35,647 nucleotides of DNA from a virus. The notes beneath the pieces are model-generated. The model saw only the letters and a program-made list of their open reading frames with translations. It was not told the origin of the DNA and did not search any database. How positions within the stretch are numbered: position 1 is the stretch's first letter; each line of letters opens with the position of its first letter. A program made the translations under genes and the position numbers. Where the stretch lies: the IMG/VR virus record IMGVR_UViG_3300005295_000044, positions 1-35,647 of that record; one strand, 5' to 3'. This document shows, piece after piece, positions 16,235 to 24,658 of this stretch.

Positions 16235-17590
16235 TCATGGCCCCCACTGATTGCCCGGCACGCCAACACCATTCACGGCCACATCGTTGACGGATTGGAT
16301 GTTGCTATCCACTTGGCCCGCAGCCGTGAATGTGAGGCTATCGGTTTTTGTCTTCACCGCTGCCGTATCGGATTTCACAGCCGCCATATCAGCAGAGACG
16401 CTTGCGCCGGCAGGAGCGCCAAGCCGCGACATGATCGCATCGGTGGCCGCGATGATGAGCGATTCATCGGCTGGATCGCTTGGCAAATTGTCAGTGCTCA
16501 ACTTGATGGCGTCAACCGTCGTTTGCGCTGCCCGGCTGGAAATCGTGGTGTTGACGTTATCAACCAACAGCTTGCCGATACTGCCTACCGTTGTCAGCGC
16601 CGATGTGAGGCGATCCCACACCGCCGCCGCAATCTCTGTCCCCACATCTGCCGCGATCTTCGCGGCAGTAAGGAAATCGGCGGCGAACTTGGCAGCGGTG
16701 AATGCACCATCGTTGATTGATGCAGTCGTGATGACATTGGCTCCGATAGACGATACGGCACAGCCAGCAGCCGCCGTGATATTCGTTGTACTCGCGACAG
16801 TCGCATTAGTCGGGAACGTAATCGTTCCGCCGTTCACAACCGGATTGGTCTTGATCGTATCAACGTCAACTTTCTGCGTTGTCTTGATCGTGGTTCCGCT
16901 CAAATCCACGGCAGTAGTTGGGCTTCCGACATTGGCCCAATCGACGCCAGCTTCCCCGCCCGCGCTTACATCCAACTTCCGTCCCGCTGTCGTCGGGACA
17001 AGCGGCAGTTCCACTGTCGTTAGCGCATTCCACAGCTTCACGTTGACATCCGGCGTGCCTGCTGTGCCTGGGGTGAGCCATGCGGTCCCGAGCAATTGCG
17101 TGACGTTCACGCCGCCGCCTAGGCCCGTCGTCAGTGGACGCGGGTCCCAGACCTCGAACACGAAAGCGCCGAACGCGTCGTTGGTGGTTGTATTGTTGGG
17201 GCCGCCATATTTAATCGCCCCGTTCGCGGAGGCTACAATCTCCACGCCATAGGCGGCGTCCCAATTGACCGCGCCCGCGCTGAGACCGCCAATGGTGAAA
17301 TCGCAGCTTAGGCAAATCTGTGATGTGGCGATGGCGGTTTGCAGGAGGTTCACGTTGGGGGATACCCGCGCCCTAACAGTCGAGCCCTCCAAGATGCCCA
17401 ATAGAACCTGCGGGCTCGTGGTGCTGCCATGATGGACGCATGACATTTTAACCTTGACGAATCCGTGCGCGGGGACTGTGAAGGCAATCCGCAGATTGGT
17501 CGTGTCGAGAGCGGTCATCGCCAGCAACGACGTGGTTACTTTGCTAACCGCGCCTGCCGGATCGTAGAGTGCCGCTCCGAGGAGATTCAT
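16235..17590 (-). CDS. Fibre- or spike-like virion protein
   Basis: A 451-residue protein. The N-terminal half is beta-rich (LRIAFTVPAHGFVKVKMSC, then VLLGILEGSTVRAR, then AYGVEIVAS), like jelly-roll tail or capsid-fibre modules. The second half is Ala/Thr/Asp-rich with long runs of short polar repeats (ADMAAVKSDTAAVKTKTDSL) typical of trimeric fibre stalks or coiled coils. It is ATGA-coupled to the lectin-like gene upstream. Proteins with this composition are common between portal and capsid genes in phages of GC-rich hosts. A role in host contact or head decoration is inferred. Confidence 0.65.
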   Translation of the reverse strand: MNLLGAALYDPAGAVSKVTTSLLAMTALDTTNLRIAFTVPAHGFVKVKMSCVHHGSTTSPQVLLGILEGSTVRARVSPNVNLLQTAIATSQICLSCDFTIGGLSAGAVNWDAAYGVEIVASANGAIKYGGPNNTTTNDAFGAFVFEVWDPRPLTTGLGGGVNVTQLLGTAWLTPGTAGTPDVNVKLWNALTTVELPLVPTTAGRKLDVSAGGEAGVDWANVGSPTTAVDLSGTTIKTTQKVDVDTIKTNPVVNGGTITFPTNATVASTTNITAAAGCAVSSIGANVITTASINDGAFTAAKFAADFLTAAKIAADVGTEIAAAVWDRLTSALTTVGSIGKLLVDNVNTTISSRAAQTTVDAIKLSTDNLPSDPADESLIIAATDAIMSRLGAPAGASVSADMAAVKSDTAAVKTKTDSLTFTAAGQVDSNIQSVNDVAVNGVGVPGNQWGP

Positions 17591-18834
17591 AGCAGCTCCA
17601 TCAGCAATATGAGGAACTGCGCTTCTTCTTTCCGCCGCCTGCGTTTCGTCGCCTCAAGCGAGGCAAGCAGAACGCGAATCGTCTCTAACGACTGCGTGAG
17701 GGCCTCGAAATCGATCTCAGATGCAGGAGGTAGCACGCTGCGCGCACGCGAATCGCGGGTGATACCTTCGGAGATGAGACCAGCTTGCAAAGGCTTTGGA
17801 ATAGCCTTGCGGGCTTCTTGGTAGAGCTTCTTGACTTCACGGACAGCCTCCGCCTTGCGCTTCTTGGTGTATTTGCCGGGAGGCAGATAATAGCGTTCAG
17901 GCTGATGCCGTGGCGCGCGCCTGCGCGGAATCGCCGCCGCAACCGGCTCGTCTACAACGGGCGTGTCTGGAAGCGTGATCCCGTAATAGGTGGCGATGTT
18001 GCCGCGCAGCGTTGAGCGGTTCGGCGCAGACAAGACGACGGGGTAGACAATTTCTTCAGCGATATAACCATCCCACACTTGATTCGTGCTGTTGAGTTCG
18101 GGATCGCCGGTTCCAATGCAAGTCGGCTGGTCTATCTGGGCAACAAGCCCGCCCGAGTCCAATGCATTTGTATAAGTCTGTGGTGCACCGTTTAAGGTTG
18201 CGACGCCAGAGCCGAACTTCCAAGCGGACTCGAAGAGGTGCAGCCCAGAACTTACGTCTGTCGCGATGTCGTTAAACGTCCCGGCATTATTTGGTGTGGC
18301 CCATTGTTCAACGCGATAATTCCCCGAGGCCTCTCCGATATGCCAAGCCAAGCGGACTTCCCAATACGGGTCTTCATCATTTTCAAGGACGTTTGCCCCA
18401 ATCAGAAACCGGCTGTTCCCATCGCCAATGTGATTAAAAACGACGAAGACGCTCGTCTCACCAATCGGGAGGTCCATCCTGTCGGTAGGTAAAAGCTGCT
18501 GAGTTGCAGCTGATACGAATTGAAGCGCTGGCCTACTATTTTGTGCATTGGCTATCCACTTCGGCTGCTGCGAAGCGGTTGCGTTCGTAACGTCCAGGCC
18601 GCTCCCACTTTGGTCGTAGAGCGTGACGCAAAAGGAATTACCGCCCGCCCATGTCGCAACAGCCGCGACACTCACCGAACCATCCGCGCCCGCAACAAAA
18701 TCCAATTCTGCATCGTCACTGGCGCGGCGCAGCCTGATAACGGGTTGTCCAATCCATGCGGCGCTTAACGCTCGCGCTGGCGACATGGCAAGACACGCCC
18801 CAGGCACGAGATCGAGCGGGCCGACGAATGGCAT
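17587..18834 (-). CDS. Lectin-like (LamG/arabinofuranosidase-B-like) virion protein with duplicated C-terminal domain
   Basis: A 415-residue protein. Residues 20-100 contain VIRLRRASDDAELDF, then NSFCVTLYDQSGSGLDVTNA, the signature region of the arabinofuranosidase-B-like concanavalin fold, which phages often use as a carbohydrate-binding module. A jelly-roll region continues to about residue 290. Residues 305-415 form a basic helical domain nearly repeated in the gene at 15811-16233. The start overlaps the portal stop as TAATG. Likely a glycan-binding head or tail accessory. Whether it cleaves glycans cannot be seen. Confidence 0.7.
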   Translation of the reverse strand: MPFVGPLDLVPGACLAMSPARALSAAWIGQPVIRLRRASDDAELDFVAGADGSVSVAAVATWAGGNSFCVTLYDQSGSGLDVTNATASQQPKWIANAQNSRPALQFVSAATQQLLPTDRMDLPIGETSVFVVFNHIGDGNSRFLIGANVLENDEDPYWEVRLAWHIGEASGNYRVEQWATPNNAGTFNDIATDVSSGLHLFESAWKFGSGVATLNGAPQTYTNALDSGGLVAQIDQPTCIGTGDPELNSTNQVWDGYIAEEIVYPVVLSAPNRSTLRGNIATYYGITLPDTPVVDEPVAAAIPRRRAPRHQPERYYLPPGKYTKKRKAEAVREVKKLYQEARKAIPKPLQAGLISEGITRDSRARSVLPPASEIDFEALTQSLETIRVLLASLEATKRRRRKEEAQFLILLMELL

Positions 18835-21092
18835 TATTCATTGATCTCCGCGCCCGTCAGTTCGCCCTTGGCATCGCGGACAACTTTCACCGTGCGCTTA
18901 CGCGGTCTGTGTGCCTTCTCGAAATGATCGCTGAACACCTTCTCGATGACATCCTTGTGCCCAGCGATTTTCTCGTGAGCATCGGCCTCGGTCTTATGCG
19001 CTTCCGCTTCAGTCTTGCGCTTGGCCAATTCCATCTCGCCGGCCGTTTTCTGGCCTGCCATTTGCAACTCGGCCCGCGTCTTGTGCTGATTGAGCGCCAG
19101 ATCGTGCTCGGTCTTGCGCTGCTCGATCTGTAATTGCGCCTCGGCCTTCTCGCGCTCCAATTGCAGCTTCACTTTCTGGATTTCTATTTCCACCATCATC
19201 TTTTCGCGTTCGAGCTGCATCTTTTCGCGTTCGATGGCCATGTCTTGTTGCGCCTTCACCTGATCCATTTGCAGCTCGGTCATCTTCTCTTCTTTTTTCT
19301 GCTTGAGCTGCTGGTTCTCCTCGCCCATCTTTTGCATTTGCTGCTGCAATTGCTGAATTTGCTCGGGGGACATACCGGATTTGGCGATGTGCTCTTTCCA
19401 GACTTGCGTGAGCTTGGAGGGGAACGGCGCGTAATCGAGAATGTCGGGCGGAATCGGAACGCCCATCTTGGCGAGCGTGGGAAGCAATTCTCCCAACATG
19501 CCGAATACACGCTCTTTCATGTTGGGAGAGGTCGGGGCCTCATCCACGATCACATCATAGCGTGAGGTTTCGGGGAGCTTGGCCTTGCTCAGTTCAGCGT
19601 AGAACTCCCCCTGCTTGCCGGATTGCGGGTTTGTCCCATTGATACGAACGAGCCGGCCATCCGAGAGATATGTCTGGATGAAGTACAGGAGGACGCGGCC
19701 CTGCTCCTTGCGGTAGCGGCGTAGCCCGTCAAAGAGAGGGGCGATGATGGTAACGCCAGCCTGCTTACGTTGATGCTCCAACACACCCGCTTGTTCCCGG
19801 TTGGCCATTCCGAGAAGTTCAAGGTTGATTCCGGTGACTTCATGAACGCTGTCCAGAAAATAGGCCACCAGACGGTCCAATCCGGCCGGCAATTTGACTT
19901 CAGGCTTGGGCATGATCTTCTGCGATCCGCCCGGACGCAGGAAAATCAGCGCATCCGTGCGCGCCCATTTCTGCTCGACCTCGGCCGGATTATCGACTGC
20001 GTCTTTCTCCATCATCACGCCGCCCTTGGACGACTTGGTGAGGATGTCGAGAATCAGCGATAGGAATTTGTTGCCGTACTTTTGCGGGTCCATCATGGCG
20101 GCGACGATGCCGTACCATGTGTTCTTGTTCCTATCGCGCTTGTACGTGATGCAGCGATAGGTTGAGCCGTCTGGGAACGGGCTGTCGCTCTCTTCCAGAT
20201 TGGCACCGCCCGCAATAAACGCCTGACGCCAGCGGATGCCCGTCTGCTTGATGTACTGGACGCCCGACTGATCGAGCTTCTTCTTCAACTTCTTGAACGC
20301 CTGCGCCGTGATCCTCTCAGCCGCTTGCCCAACCCTGTACATGGGCACACGCTCGGCCCATTGGATTTGCATCACGCCGATGGTATTGCGGCCCCGGGAG
20401 GCTTGGGACGAGCCCTGCTCGTTGTTGTAGGCCTCGTTGGGATAGACGTGCTGGCGTTCTTCGAGATCGTCTGGGGCTTCCCACCACGGATCAACCTGGG
20501 CATTGGCTTGGGCGTCGGGCCAACGCGCGTAGAACTCGTCCATCGGCATTTGCCGAATGCGTGCGATCCACTTGGCATCGGCCAGATTGCGCTTCTTCGC
20601 ACCCGGGTCCCAATACATATCCAGCGGGTCAATGCGATCCATGAGAATGGAGAGTTCGGGATCGATCTCATCGTCCAGCCGGGTTTCGATCCAGCCCATG
20701 CCGCATATGGTCGTATCCTCGAAGGCGTCCGATTCCTCGTCCTCGGCATCGCAGCCGTCACGCACCCAATCGGCAGCGCCCGTCAGTAGCTCATTGACCT
20801 GAACGTCGCCCAACTCTCTCGGGATAAAGCGTGTCTCTTGGCGATTGTTGACCTGGGTTCCGAGAATGGCGTTGACGGCTCTTGCGGTGCGGTTGATGAC
20901 CACGGGAACGCGGTCCTCATCCTTCATCGCTGCTATATCTTCATCGTCCCATTGCTTGTTGGCGACGAGATCGTACCACTTCTTGGCTTCTTGCCGCCAA
21001 GTGGAGGAATGACGCTTGGATTCGCGATAGCAGCGAAAGGCCATCGTGACGGTTGAGTCGAGATCGTCTGAGGATGAGATTTCTTCAGCCAT
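18834..21092 (-). CDS. Portal protein, P22 gp1-like
   Basis: A 752-residue protein forming the DNA-entry ring at one capsid vertex. The N-terminal part matches the P22-type portal pattern: WYDLVANKQWDDEDIAAM, then VPVVINRTARAVNAILG, then the clip-region motif GMGWIETRLD and RIDPLDMYWDPGAKKRNLADA. Residues of about 560-715 form a very long charged coiled coil (REKMQLEREKMMVEIEIQK and similar), as in the barrel helix of the P22 portal but longer and richer in Gln/Glu/Lys. It follows the terminase block and is followed by the lectin-like gene. The high-confidence call rests on motif order, length and neighbours. Confidence 0.9.
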   Translation of the reverse strand: MAEEISSSDDLDSTVTMAFRCYRESKRHSSTWRQEAKKWYDLVANKQWDDEDIAAMKDEDRVPVVINRTARAVNAILGTQVNNRQETRFIPRELGDVQVNELLTGAADWVRDGCDAEDEESDAFEDTTICGMGWIETRLDDEIDPELSILMDRIDPLDMYWDPGAKKRNLADAKWIARIRQMPMDEFYARWPDAQANAQVDPWWEAPDDLEERQHVYPNEAYNNEQGSSQASRGRNTIGVMQIQWAERVPMYRVGQAAERITAQAFKKLKKKLDQSGVQYIKQTGIRWRQAFIAGGANLEESDSPFPDGSTYRCITYKRDRNKNTWYGIVAAMMDPQKYGNKFLSLILDILTKSSKGGVMMEKDAVDNPAEVEQKWARTDALIFLRPGGSQKIMPKPEVKLPAGLDRLVAYFLDSVHEVTGINLELLGMANREQAGVLEHQRKQAGVTIIAPLFDGLRRYRKEQGRVLLYFIQTYLSDGRLVRINGTNPQSGKQGEFYAELSKAKLPETSRYDVIVDEAPTSPNMKERVFGMLGELLPTLAKMGVPIPPDILDYAPFPSKLTQVWKEHIAKSGMSPEQIQQLQQQMQKMGEENQQLKQKKEEKMTELQMDQVKAQQDMAIEREKMQLEREKMMVEIEIQKVKLQLEREKAEAQLQIEQRKTEHDLALNQHKTRAELQMAGQKTAGEMELAKRKTEAEAHKTEADAHEKIAGHKDVIEKVFSDHFEKAHRPRKRTVKVVRDAKGELTGAEINE

Positions 21093-21095
21093 CGG

Positions 21096-21182
21096 TCATC
21101 GATCCCAATGGCTCATGGCGCTATCGATGAAGAACCAAATGGCGATGAGAGCGCAGATAGTTGCCAGCTCTAGGATTATCAT
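21096..21182 (-). CDS. 28-residue single-span membrane peptide
   Basis: The frame MIILELATICALIAIWFFID plus a short polar tail fills the space between the 124-residue gene and the portal. Its start overlaps the upstream stop as ATGA, and its stop lies 3 bases before the portal start. Almost the whole chain is one hydrophobic helix, so it should sit in the host membrane. Function unknown. It could be a lysis- or exclusion-related peptide. Confidence 0.55.
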   Translation of the reverse strand: MIILELATICALIAIWFFIDSAMSHWDR

Positions 21183-21553
21183 TCCGCCGCTTCCTCGCTG
21201 CCCAGTCCATGCCGGTCCTTGAACTTCGCGAACCCATCGCTGCCCTTTGCTTTCGGCAACGCGCGGGGCTTGGGTGCGAGCTTCTTGCGCAGCGCGTTGA
21301 TGGCCTCTTGCGCGGTATCGAACGGGCCGGCGCACACCTCGTCCTTCTGGCTCTCATCCCACTTGGGAACGCTCTCCGTGGCTGGCTGGCCATCGCGGAG
21401 CACCTTGCGGTCCTCGAACACGATATTGCAGTCCTTGTCCTTCACGACGCGGATAGGCCCCATGATCCATACGCCCTCGGAGTTGGCCTTGAGCGGATAG
21501 CGGGCGGTGCAGGTTGAGCCTTCGTAATGGTGATAGGATTTAGCGAGTGGCAT
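21179..21553 (-). CDS. Hypothetical protein upstream of portal
   Basis: A 124-residue protein with a beta-rich N-terminal half (GVWIMGPIRVVKDKDCNIVFED, split by turns) and a basic, helical C-terminal half containing INALRKKLAPKPRALPKAK. No known family recognised. A GGAGAACCC site precedes ATG 21553. It lies between two membrane peptides in the terminase-portal block. Confidence 0.65.
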   Translation of the reverse strand: MPLAKSYHHYEGSTCTARYPLKANSEGVWIMGPIRVVKDKDCNIVFEDRKVLRDGQPATESVPKWDESQKDEVCAGPFDTAQEAINALRKKLAPKPRALPKAKGSDGFAKFKDRHGLGSEEAAE

Positions 21554-21739
21554 TTAGGGTTCTCCACACATTTTCTGAGCGATTGCTCCGCTGGCCAACA
21601 TCCATACCATCCCGAAAAGCAGCCCAATCGGGAACGCCCCGTTTGAGATGTAGGGGCTCGCCAACACCCAAAAGGCAATGAGGCCTGCGAGGAAAATCAC
21701 CAACTGAGCTACGATTCTCAGTGAGACTAAGCTGCCCAT
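21554..21739 (-). CDS. Two-span small membrane protein, holin-like candidate
   Basis: A 61-residue protein with two hydrophobic segments, residues 9-28 (IVAQLVIFLAGLIAFWVL) and 35-54 (NGAFPIGLLFGMVWMLASG), and a short basic end. The start lies 13 bases inside the terminase gene. Size and hairpin topology fit small phage holins, but no endolysin gene is visible nearby, so this is only a suggestion. Confidence 0.6.
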   Translation of the reverse strand: MGSLVSLRIVAQLVIFLAGLIAFWVLASPYISNGAFPIGLLFGMVWMLASGAIAQKMCGEP

Positions 21740-23079
21740 GAAGACCGTCTCCGTTCGGATTTGGAGGAATAGGCGGAACGCTTCGGCGGTGCCGCGTGCT
21801 GTTCCTGATACGCTACAGCGCCGGTCCTGAACGCATCCGCATCATGCGAGGACCAATCGTGCTTGGGCGTGTTCGAGTACGATTTCGTCTTGTCGCTCCA
21901 TTCCTTGTGGTAGTTGCGGAGCGATTCCAAGCCGAGCGCACACTTCTCGCGGTCGAATATGCAGCGGTCGAGGATTTGGCGCGTTCTAACGATGCCGGAT
22001 TGAATCTCGTCTCTCGCCTGCACGATTACCGAATAGCCGAGATCGTAGAACATGGCCTCTAGCGACTTGCCACCCATGCCCTGCTTCACATATCCCGCAT
22101 CGTGCGGGACGATATGATCGCCGTAGACATAGCCGAGCTTCTCACGCTTGCCCGAGAGCATCTTGGCAATCTCGCCGGGCTCGCAATACGATTCGGACCA
22201 ATGATCGATAACGCGGATTTCAAGGCCGGATTTCTGTGTGAACCAAATTGATGTTGGATCGCGCCGGCCCAAATCCCACCACGTATCCACTTTCAGCGTC
22301 TTATCGTGGCGGACGGATGTTAGGCGTCCCTCGTCCTCTGCAATCGTCAACTCGCGTCCGTAATAGGAGCCGATCACCGCGACGTTGAAGTCGCAGAGAT
22401 ATTCCTGCCTGAAGCGTGACTCGCCGTCCGATCTACCGAATTCGCGGATGTATTCGCGCTGTTCGGTTTCGAGGGCTTGGGGCGTGAACACATCTGTATC
22501 GTTGGCCGTCAGTTTTTGGACGAACCAATCAGCCTCGTCTTTGTGGGATTCGTATGTTGTAGCACCATGATTCCGCCCACGCGGAGTGTAAATAAAAAGC
22601 GCCCATCCGCCGTTTTCTCGAAGAATTGGGCGCAAGTACGCCCACGAGGAAGGATCAGACAGAGCCCATTCTGAGAAAACGATGCCGACAGGCGGCGAGC
22701 CAACCAACGAGTTGTAGTTGTCTGATCCAACCACTTGCCACGTCGAGCCGTTCTTGAACCGGATGAACATCTCGTTCTCGCGCGTGGCTTCGCGGAGTTC
22801 GTGCGGGAAGGCTTCATCGATTCTCCGCTTTCCTGTGTGGGGATTGACCGCGTTCCAAATCGCCTTGCGCGCTTGCTCGGCTTGCGGGAGGAGATGCCAG
22901 TAAACGGCCGGCTTCTGCATCGCGGCACATGCGGTCCAGTGCAGCGTTACCTCGTCTTTACCGGCGCGACGATGCCAAACCGCAACCGCACGCTTGCCGC
23001 CACGTTCGAGATAGTTCCAGAGCGGTTGCTGATATCCGCGTGGCCTCCAACCATTATGGGGCAGAGTGATTTCAGGCAT
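21727..23079 (-). CDS. terL: Terminase large subunit
   Basis: A 450-residue packaging motor. The ATPase domain shows the Walker A-like loop HRRAGKD (36-42), Walker B VGIVFSEWA (131-139, acidic E137) and the coupling motif TPRGRNHG (165-172). The nuclease domain shows the acidic positions WWDLG (D269), VPHDAG (D327) and SHDADAFR (D413/D415). Length and order match terminases of podovirus-like and P22-like phages. It cuts concatemers and pumps DNA through the portal encoded downstream. It overlaps the small-subunit gene by 8 bases and the membrane protein by 13. Confidence 0.93.
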   Translation of the reverse strand: MPEITLPHNGWRPRGYQQPLWNYLERGGKRAVAVWHRRAGKDEVTLHWTACAAMQKPAVYWHLLPQAEQARKAIWNAVNPHTGKRRIDEAFPHELREATRENEMFIRFKNGSTWQVVGSDNYNSLVGSPPVGIVFSEWALSDPSSWAYLRPILRENGGWALFIYTPRGRNHGATTYESHKDEADWFVQKLTANDTDVFTPQALETEQREYIREFGRSDGESRFRQEYLCDFNVAVIGSYYGRELTIAEDEGRLTSVRHDKTLKVDTWWDLGRRDPTSIWFTQKSGLEIRVIDHWSESYCEPGEIAKMLSGKREKLGYVYGDHIVPHDAGYVKQGMGGKSLEAMFYDLGYSVIVQARDEIQSGIVRTRQILDRCIFDREKCALGLESLRNYHKEWSDKTKSYSNTPKHDWSSHDADAFRTGAVAYQEQHAAPPKRSAYSSKSERRRSSWAA

Positions 23080-23347
23080 CGTTGGTCGCGAGCTGGCGAA
23101 CTGTGACTTGCGGCAATTCCTGCTGAACGTCTTTGGCCAATTGCAGGATGTTGACGATCACTCGATTGTCTGCGCCGCCGCTCTCGCTCTCAGGAGCCCC
23201 CCAGCCGCGATTCAACATCTCACGAGCCGCCGCCACTTTTGCCGATGACATCGCCTTTGGATTGACCATCACACCTACGAGCGTGCCGATTGCTAATCTG
23301 GTATGCGAGCGCGCCAAAGATCGAATATCGGTAGGCGTCTTAGCCAT
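23072..23347 (-). CDS. Terminase small subunit-like DNA-binding protein
   Basis: A 91-residue protein. The N-terminal pattern TDIRSLARSHTRLAIGTLVG followed by AKVAAAREMLNRGWGAP occurs in small proteins encoded just ahead of large terminase genes and is helical and DNA-binding in character. It overlaps the large subunit start by 8 bases, so translation is coupled. It would recognise the phage DNA packaging site. Some relatives are annotated only as hypothetical. Confidence 0.7.
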   Translation of the reverse strand: MAKTPTDIRSLARSHTRLAIGTLVGVMVNPKAMSSAKVAAAREMLNRGWGAPESESGGADNRVIVNILQLAKDVQQELPQVTVRQLATNDA

Positions 23348-23608
23348 TTACTCAGCTTCCGTCCTAGCCGCGTCCAGTAGGTCCGCTATGGCGTGGCTCA
23401 GCCAATCGACTCGCTCCTCATGCCGCGCGATTAACGCCATCACCGCGCCTGTGCGTGGCTCTGGTGTGTCGGTAAGCGTTTTGATCTCGAAGAGCGATGC
23501 TTGGCGCAATTGTTGGAAGCCGGCCAGCAATGCGCGCCACTCTTCGCCGTCCGCTTCGTATTGGATCGGGAGTGGGCTCAGCTCGTCAAAGCCGTTTTCG
23601 CTAGTCAT
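23348..23608 (-). CDS. Hypothetical helical protein upstream of terminase
   Basis: An 86-residue acidic protein with helices (EEWRALLAGFQQLRQASLFE and later RVDWLSHAIADLLDAAR). No recognised family. It directly abuts the small-subunit gene (TAA then ATG) and overlaps the previous gene by 8 bases. Confidence 0.6.
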   Translation of the reverse strand: MTSENGFDELSPLPIQYEADGEEWRALLAGFQQLRQASLFEIKTLTDTPEPRTGAVMALIARHEERVDWLSHAIADLLDAARTEAE

Positions 23609-23765
23609 TCAGGCGCGCAACGTTGTTCTTGGCTGCCCGCCATTTCCGCATGTACTGGCGGTGATAGTCCTTGCGGATTGGGGTGAGCGTATTGTCGCCG
23701 TGGCGCTCGGCTAGAATGCGTTCCAAGCTGATTTTACGGATTGGCTGTGTGGGGGCTTCGCTCAT
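23601..23765 (-). CDS. Small basic hypothetical protein
   Basis: A 54-residue frame, MSEAPTQPIRKISLERIL to ARLND, very rich in Arg/Lys in its second half (DYHRQYMRKWRAAKNN), which suggests nucleic-acid binding. Its start overlaps the upstream stop as ATGA, and its stop lies 8 bases inside the next gene. No family recognised. Confidence 0.65.
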   Translation of the reverse strand: MSEAPTQPIRKISLERILAERHGDNTLTPIRKDYHRQYMRKWRAAKNNVARLND

Positions 23766-23995
23766 TCGGTGGGCCATGCGGTAATATCGCTGGGTGCGCT
23801 GATTTTCAGATTGCGGATTTCACGAGCCGTGAGCTTCAATCCCATGGTCTCAACGTGACGGGCAGCGGCTTCGATGCCATCGTTGAACGTGACGGGATTG
23901 GGCAGAAATGGCTCAGCGACGAATGCGGGCTGGGGGTCGCCCCATTGCCGGCCTTGGAAGTAGCGCCAATAATCTGGAAAATCGCCCGTGGCCAT
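23762..23995 (-). CDS. Hypothetical protein, first gene of the packaging block
   Basis: I start this at ATG 23995 (MATGDFPDYWRYFQG), giving 77 residues, because GAGGGTGAG lies just before it. In-frame GTG 24094 and ATG 24061 would add a Pro/Arg-rich, less protein-like extension. The protein has WGDPQPAF and a C-terminal helix LKLTAREIRNLKI. No family recognised. A gap of about 165 bases upstream contains the second copy of the 23-base motif, so this is probably the first gene of a transcription unit. Confidence 0.55.
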   Translation of the reverse strand: MATGDFPDYWRYFQGRQWGDPQPAFVAEPFLPNPVTFNDGIEAAARHVETMGLKLTAREIRNLKISAPSDITAWPTE

Positions 23996-24129
23996 GCTCA
24001 CCCTCGCAAAGCCCAACGGACGCTGCGAGGGAGCCGGGGGAGGAGGACCAGCAGCGTCCATTGGAGCCAATGCGCGTGCTCTTAGGCGCAGCACGCTTGC
24101 GTGAGTAGTTATTTACTACGGGTTGAGAT

Positions 24130-24152
24130 GGTCGAGTGCATACGGCGTAGCG
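24130..24152 (-). promoter_or_regulatory. Candidate phage promoter, copy 2
   Basis: Second copy of the 23-base element seen at 12844-12866, with the shared cores GTGCATAC and CGTAGCG. It lies in the untranslated gap (23996-24160) ahead of the leftward packaging genes. No other gene or strong hairpin is visible in this gap. Confidence 0.45.
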
Positions 24153-24160
24153 GAAATCTT

Positions 24161-24376
24161 CTAGCCCTTGCGGATGTAGCGTTCTTTCCAGAATCGCATG
24201 AAGGCTTCGCCAATTTGCTTGGGATCGTGGATTTCCTGGTCGGGAAGATAGCCGAGTTCGATCATGACCTCACCTATCGAGTGTGAGATTTCAACATGGG
24301 CGAAGGTGAGAGCTTGACGCATCCTCTGGCGATAACGCTTTGAGCGGAGGGTGATGGTGGGATCGGACGCGCTCAC
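24161..24376 (-). CDS. Small hypothetical basic protein
   Basis: From GTG 24376, 71 residues. This start is chosen because GGAGGAG lies 9 bases upstream and the GTG overlaps the preceding TGA (GTGA). An in-frame GTG 18 bases earlier is possible. The first third is basic (TLRSKRYRQRMRQALTF), then helical with MIELGYLPDQEIHDP and FMRFWKERYIRK. No family recognised. It ends before the candidate promoter gap. Confidence 0.55.
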   Translation of the reverse strand: MSASDPTITLRSKRYRQRMRQALTFAHVEISHSIGEVMIELGYLPDQEIHDPKQIGEAFMRFWKERYIRKG

Positions 24377-24477
24377 TGAGGCCAGCTCCTCCACGTTCCA
24401 ATGGCGATGCCAATTATGAAAAACGCTGCTCCCGATAGCAGGATGTACAGACCGAATTGTTTGGCAAGGCGCTTCAC
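24373..24477 (-). CDS. 34-residue membrane peptide, GTG start
   Basis: The frame begins at GTG 24477 overlapping the upstream TGA (GTGA) and ends overlapping the next start in the same way. It reads VKRLAKQFGLYILLSGAAFF then IIGIAIGTW and a polar end. A basic N-terminus followed by one membrane span suggests an inner-membrane peptide. Function unknown. Confidence 0.5.
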   Translation of the reverse strand: MKRLAKQFGLYILLSGAAFFIIGIAIGTWRSWPQ

Positions 24478-24653
24478 TTCAGAACCATCCCGAGGGTGTG
24501 AATATCCCTCCTCGATTGCGCCATGTCGTCATAGGTGTTCGCTACCCTTAGCAGCGATTCCTTGGTGCGAGGATCGGACATTGAGGAGGCGATAACCCGA
24601 ACCTCTTCGGCTCGGGCGAGGTAGCGTTCGGCTGAGTCTAGGTCGTCTTGCAT
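24474..24653 (-). CDS. Small helical protein of a type seen in Rhizobiales
   Basis: From ATG 24653 (MQDDLDSAERYLARAEE), 59 residues, with GGGGAG 8 bases upstream. In-frame GTG 24662 and ATG 24689 are alternatives. The pattern RYLARAEEVRVIASSM, then ESLLRVANTYDDMAQSR, is a helical-hairpin small protein that I associate with alphaproteobacterial chromosomes and their phages. Function unknown. Confidence 0.6.
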   Translation of the reverse strand: MQDDLDSAERYLARAEEVRVIASSMSDPRTKESLLRVANTYDDMAQSRRDIHTLGMVLK

Positions 24654-24658
24654 TTGGC

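Noticed and set aside
16251-17252. A 333-residue rightward frame opposite the fibre-like gene
   Set aside because: It reads as the complement of the Ala/Thr-rich leftward gene, with repetitive Val/Ala/Thr and no start signal.
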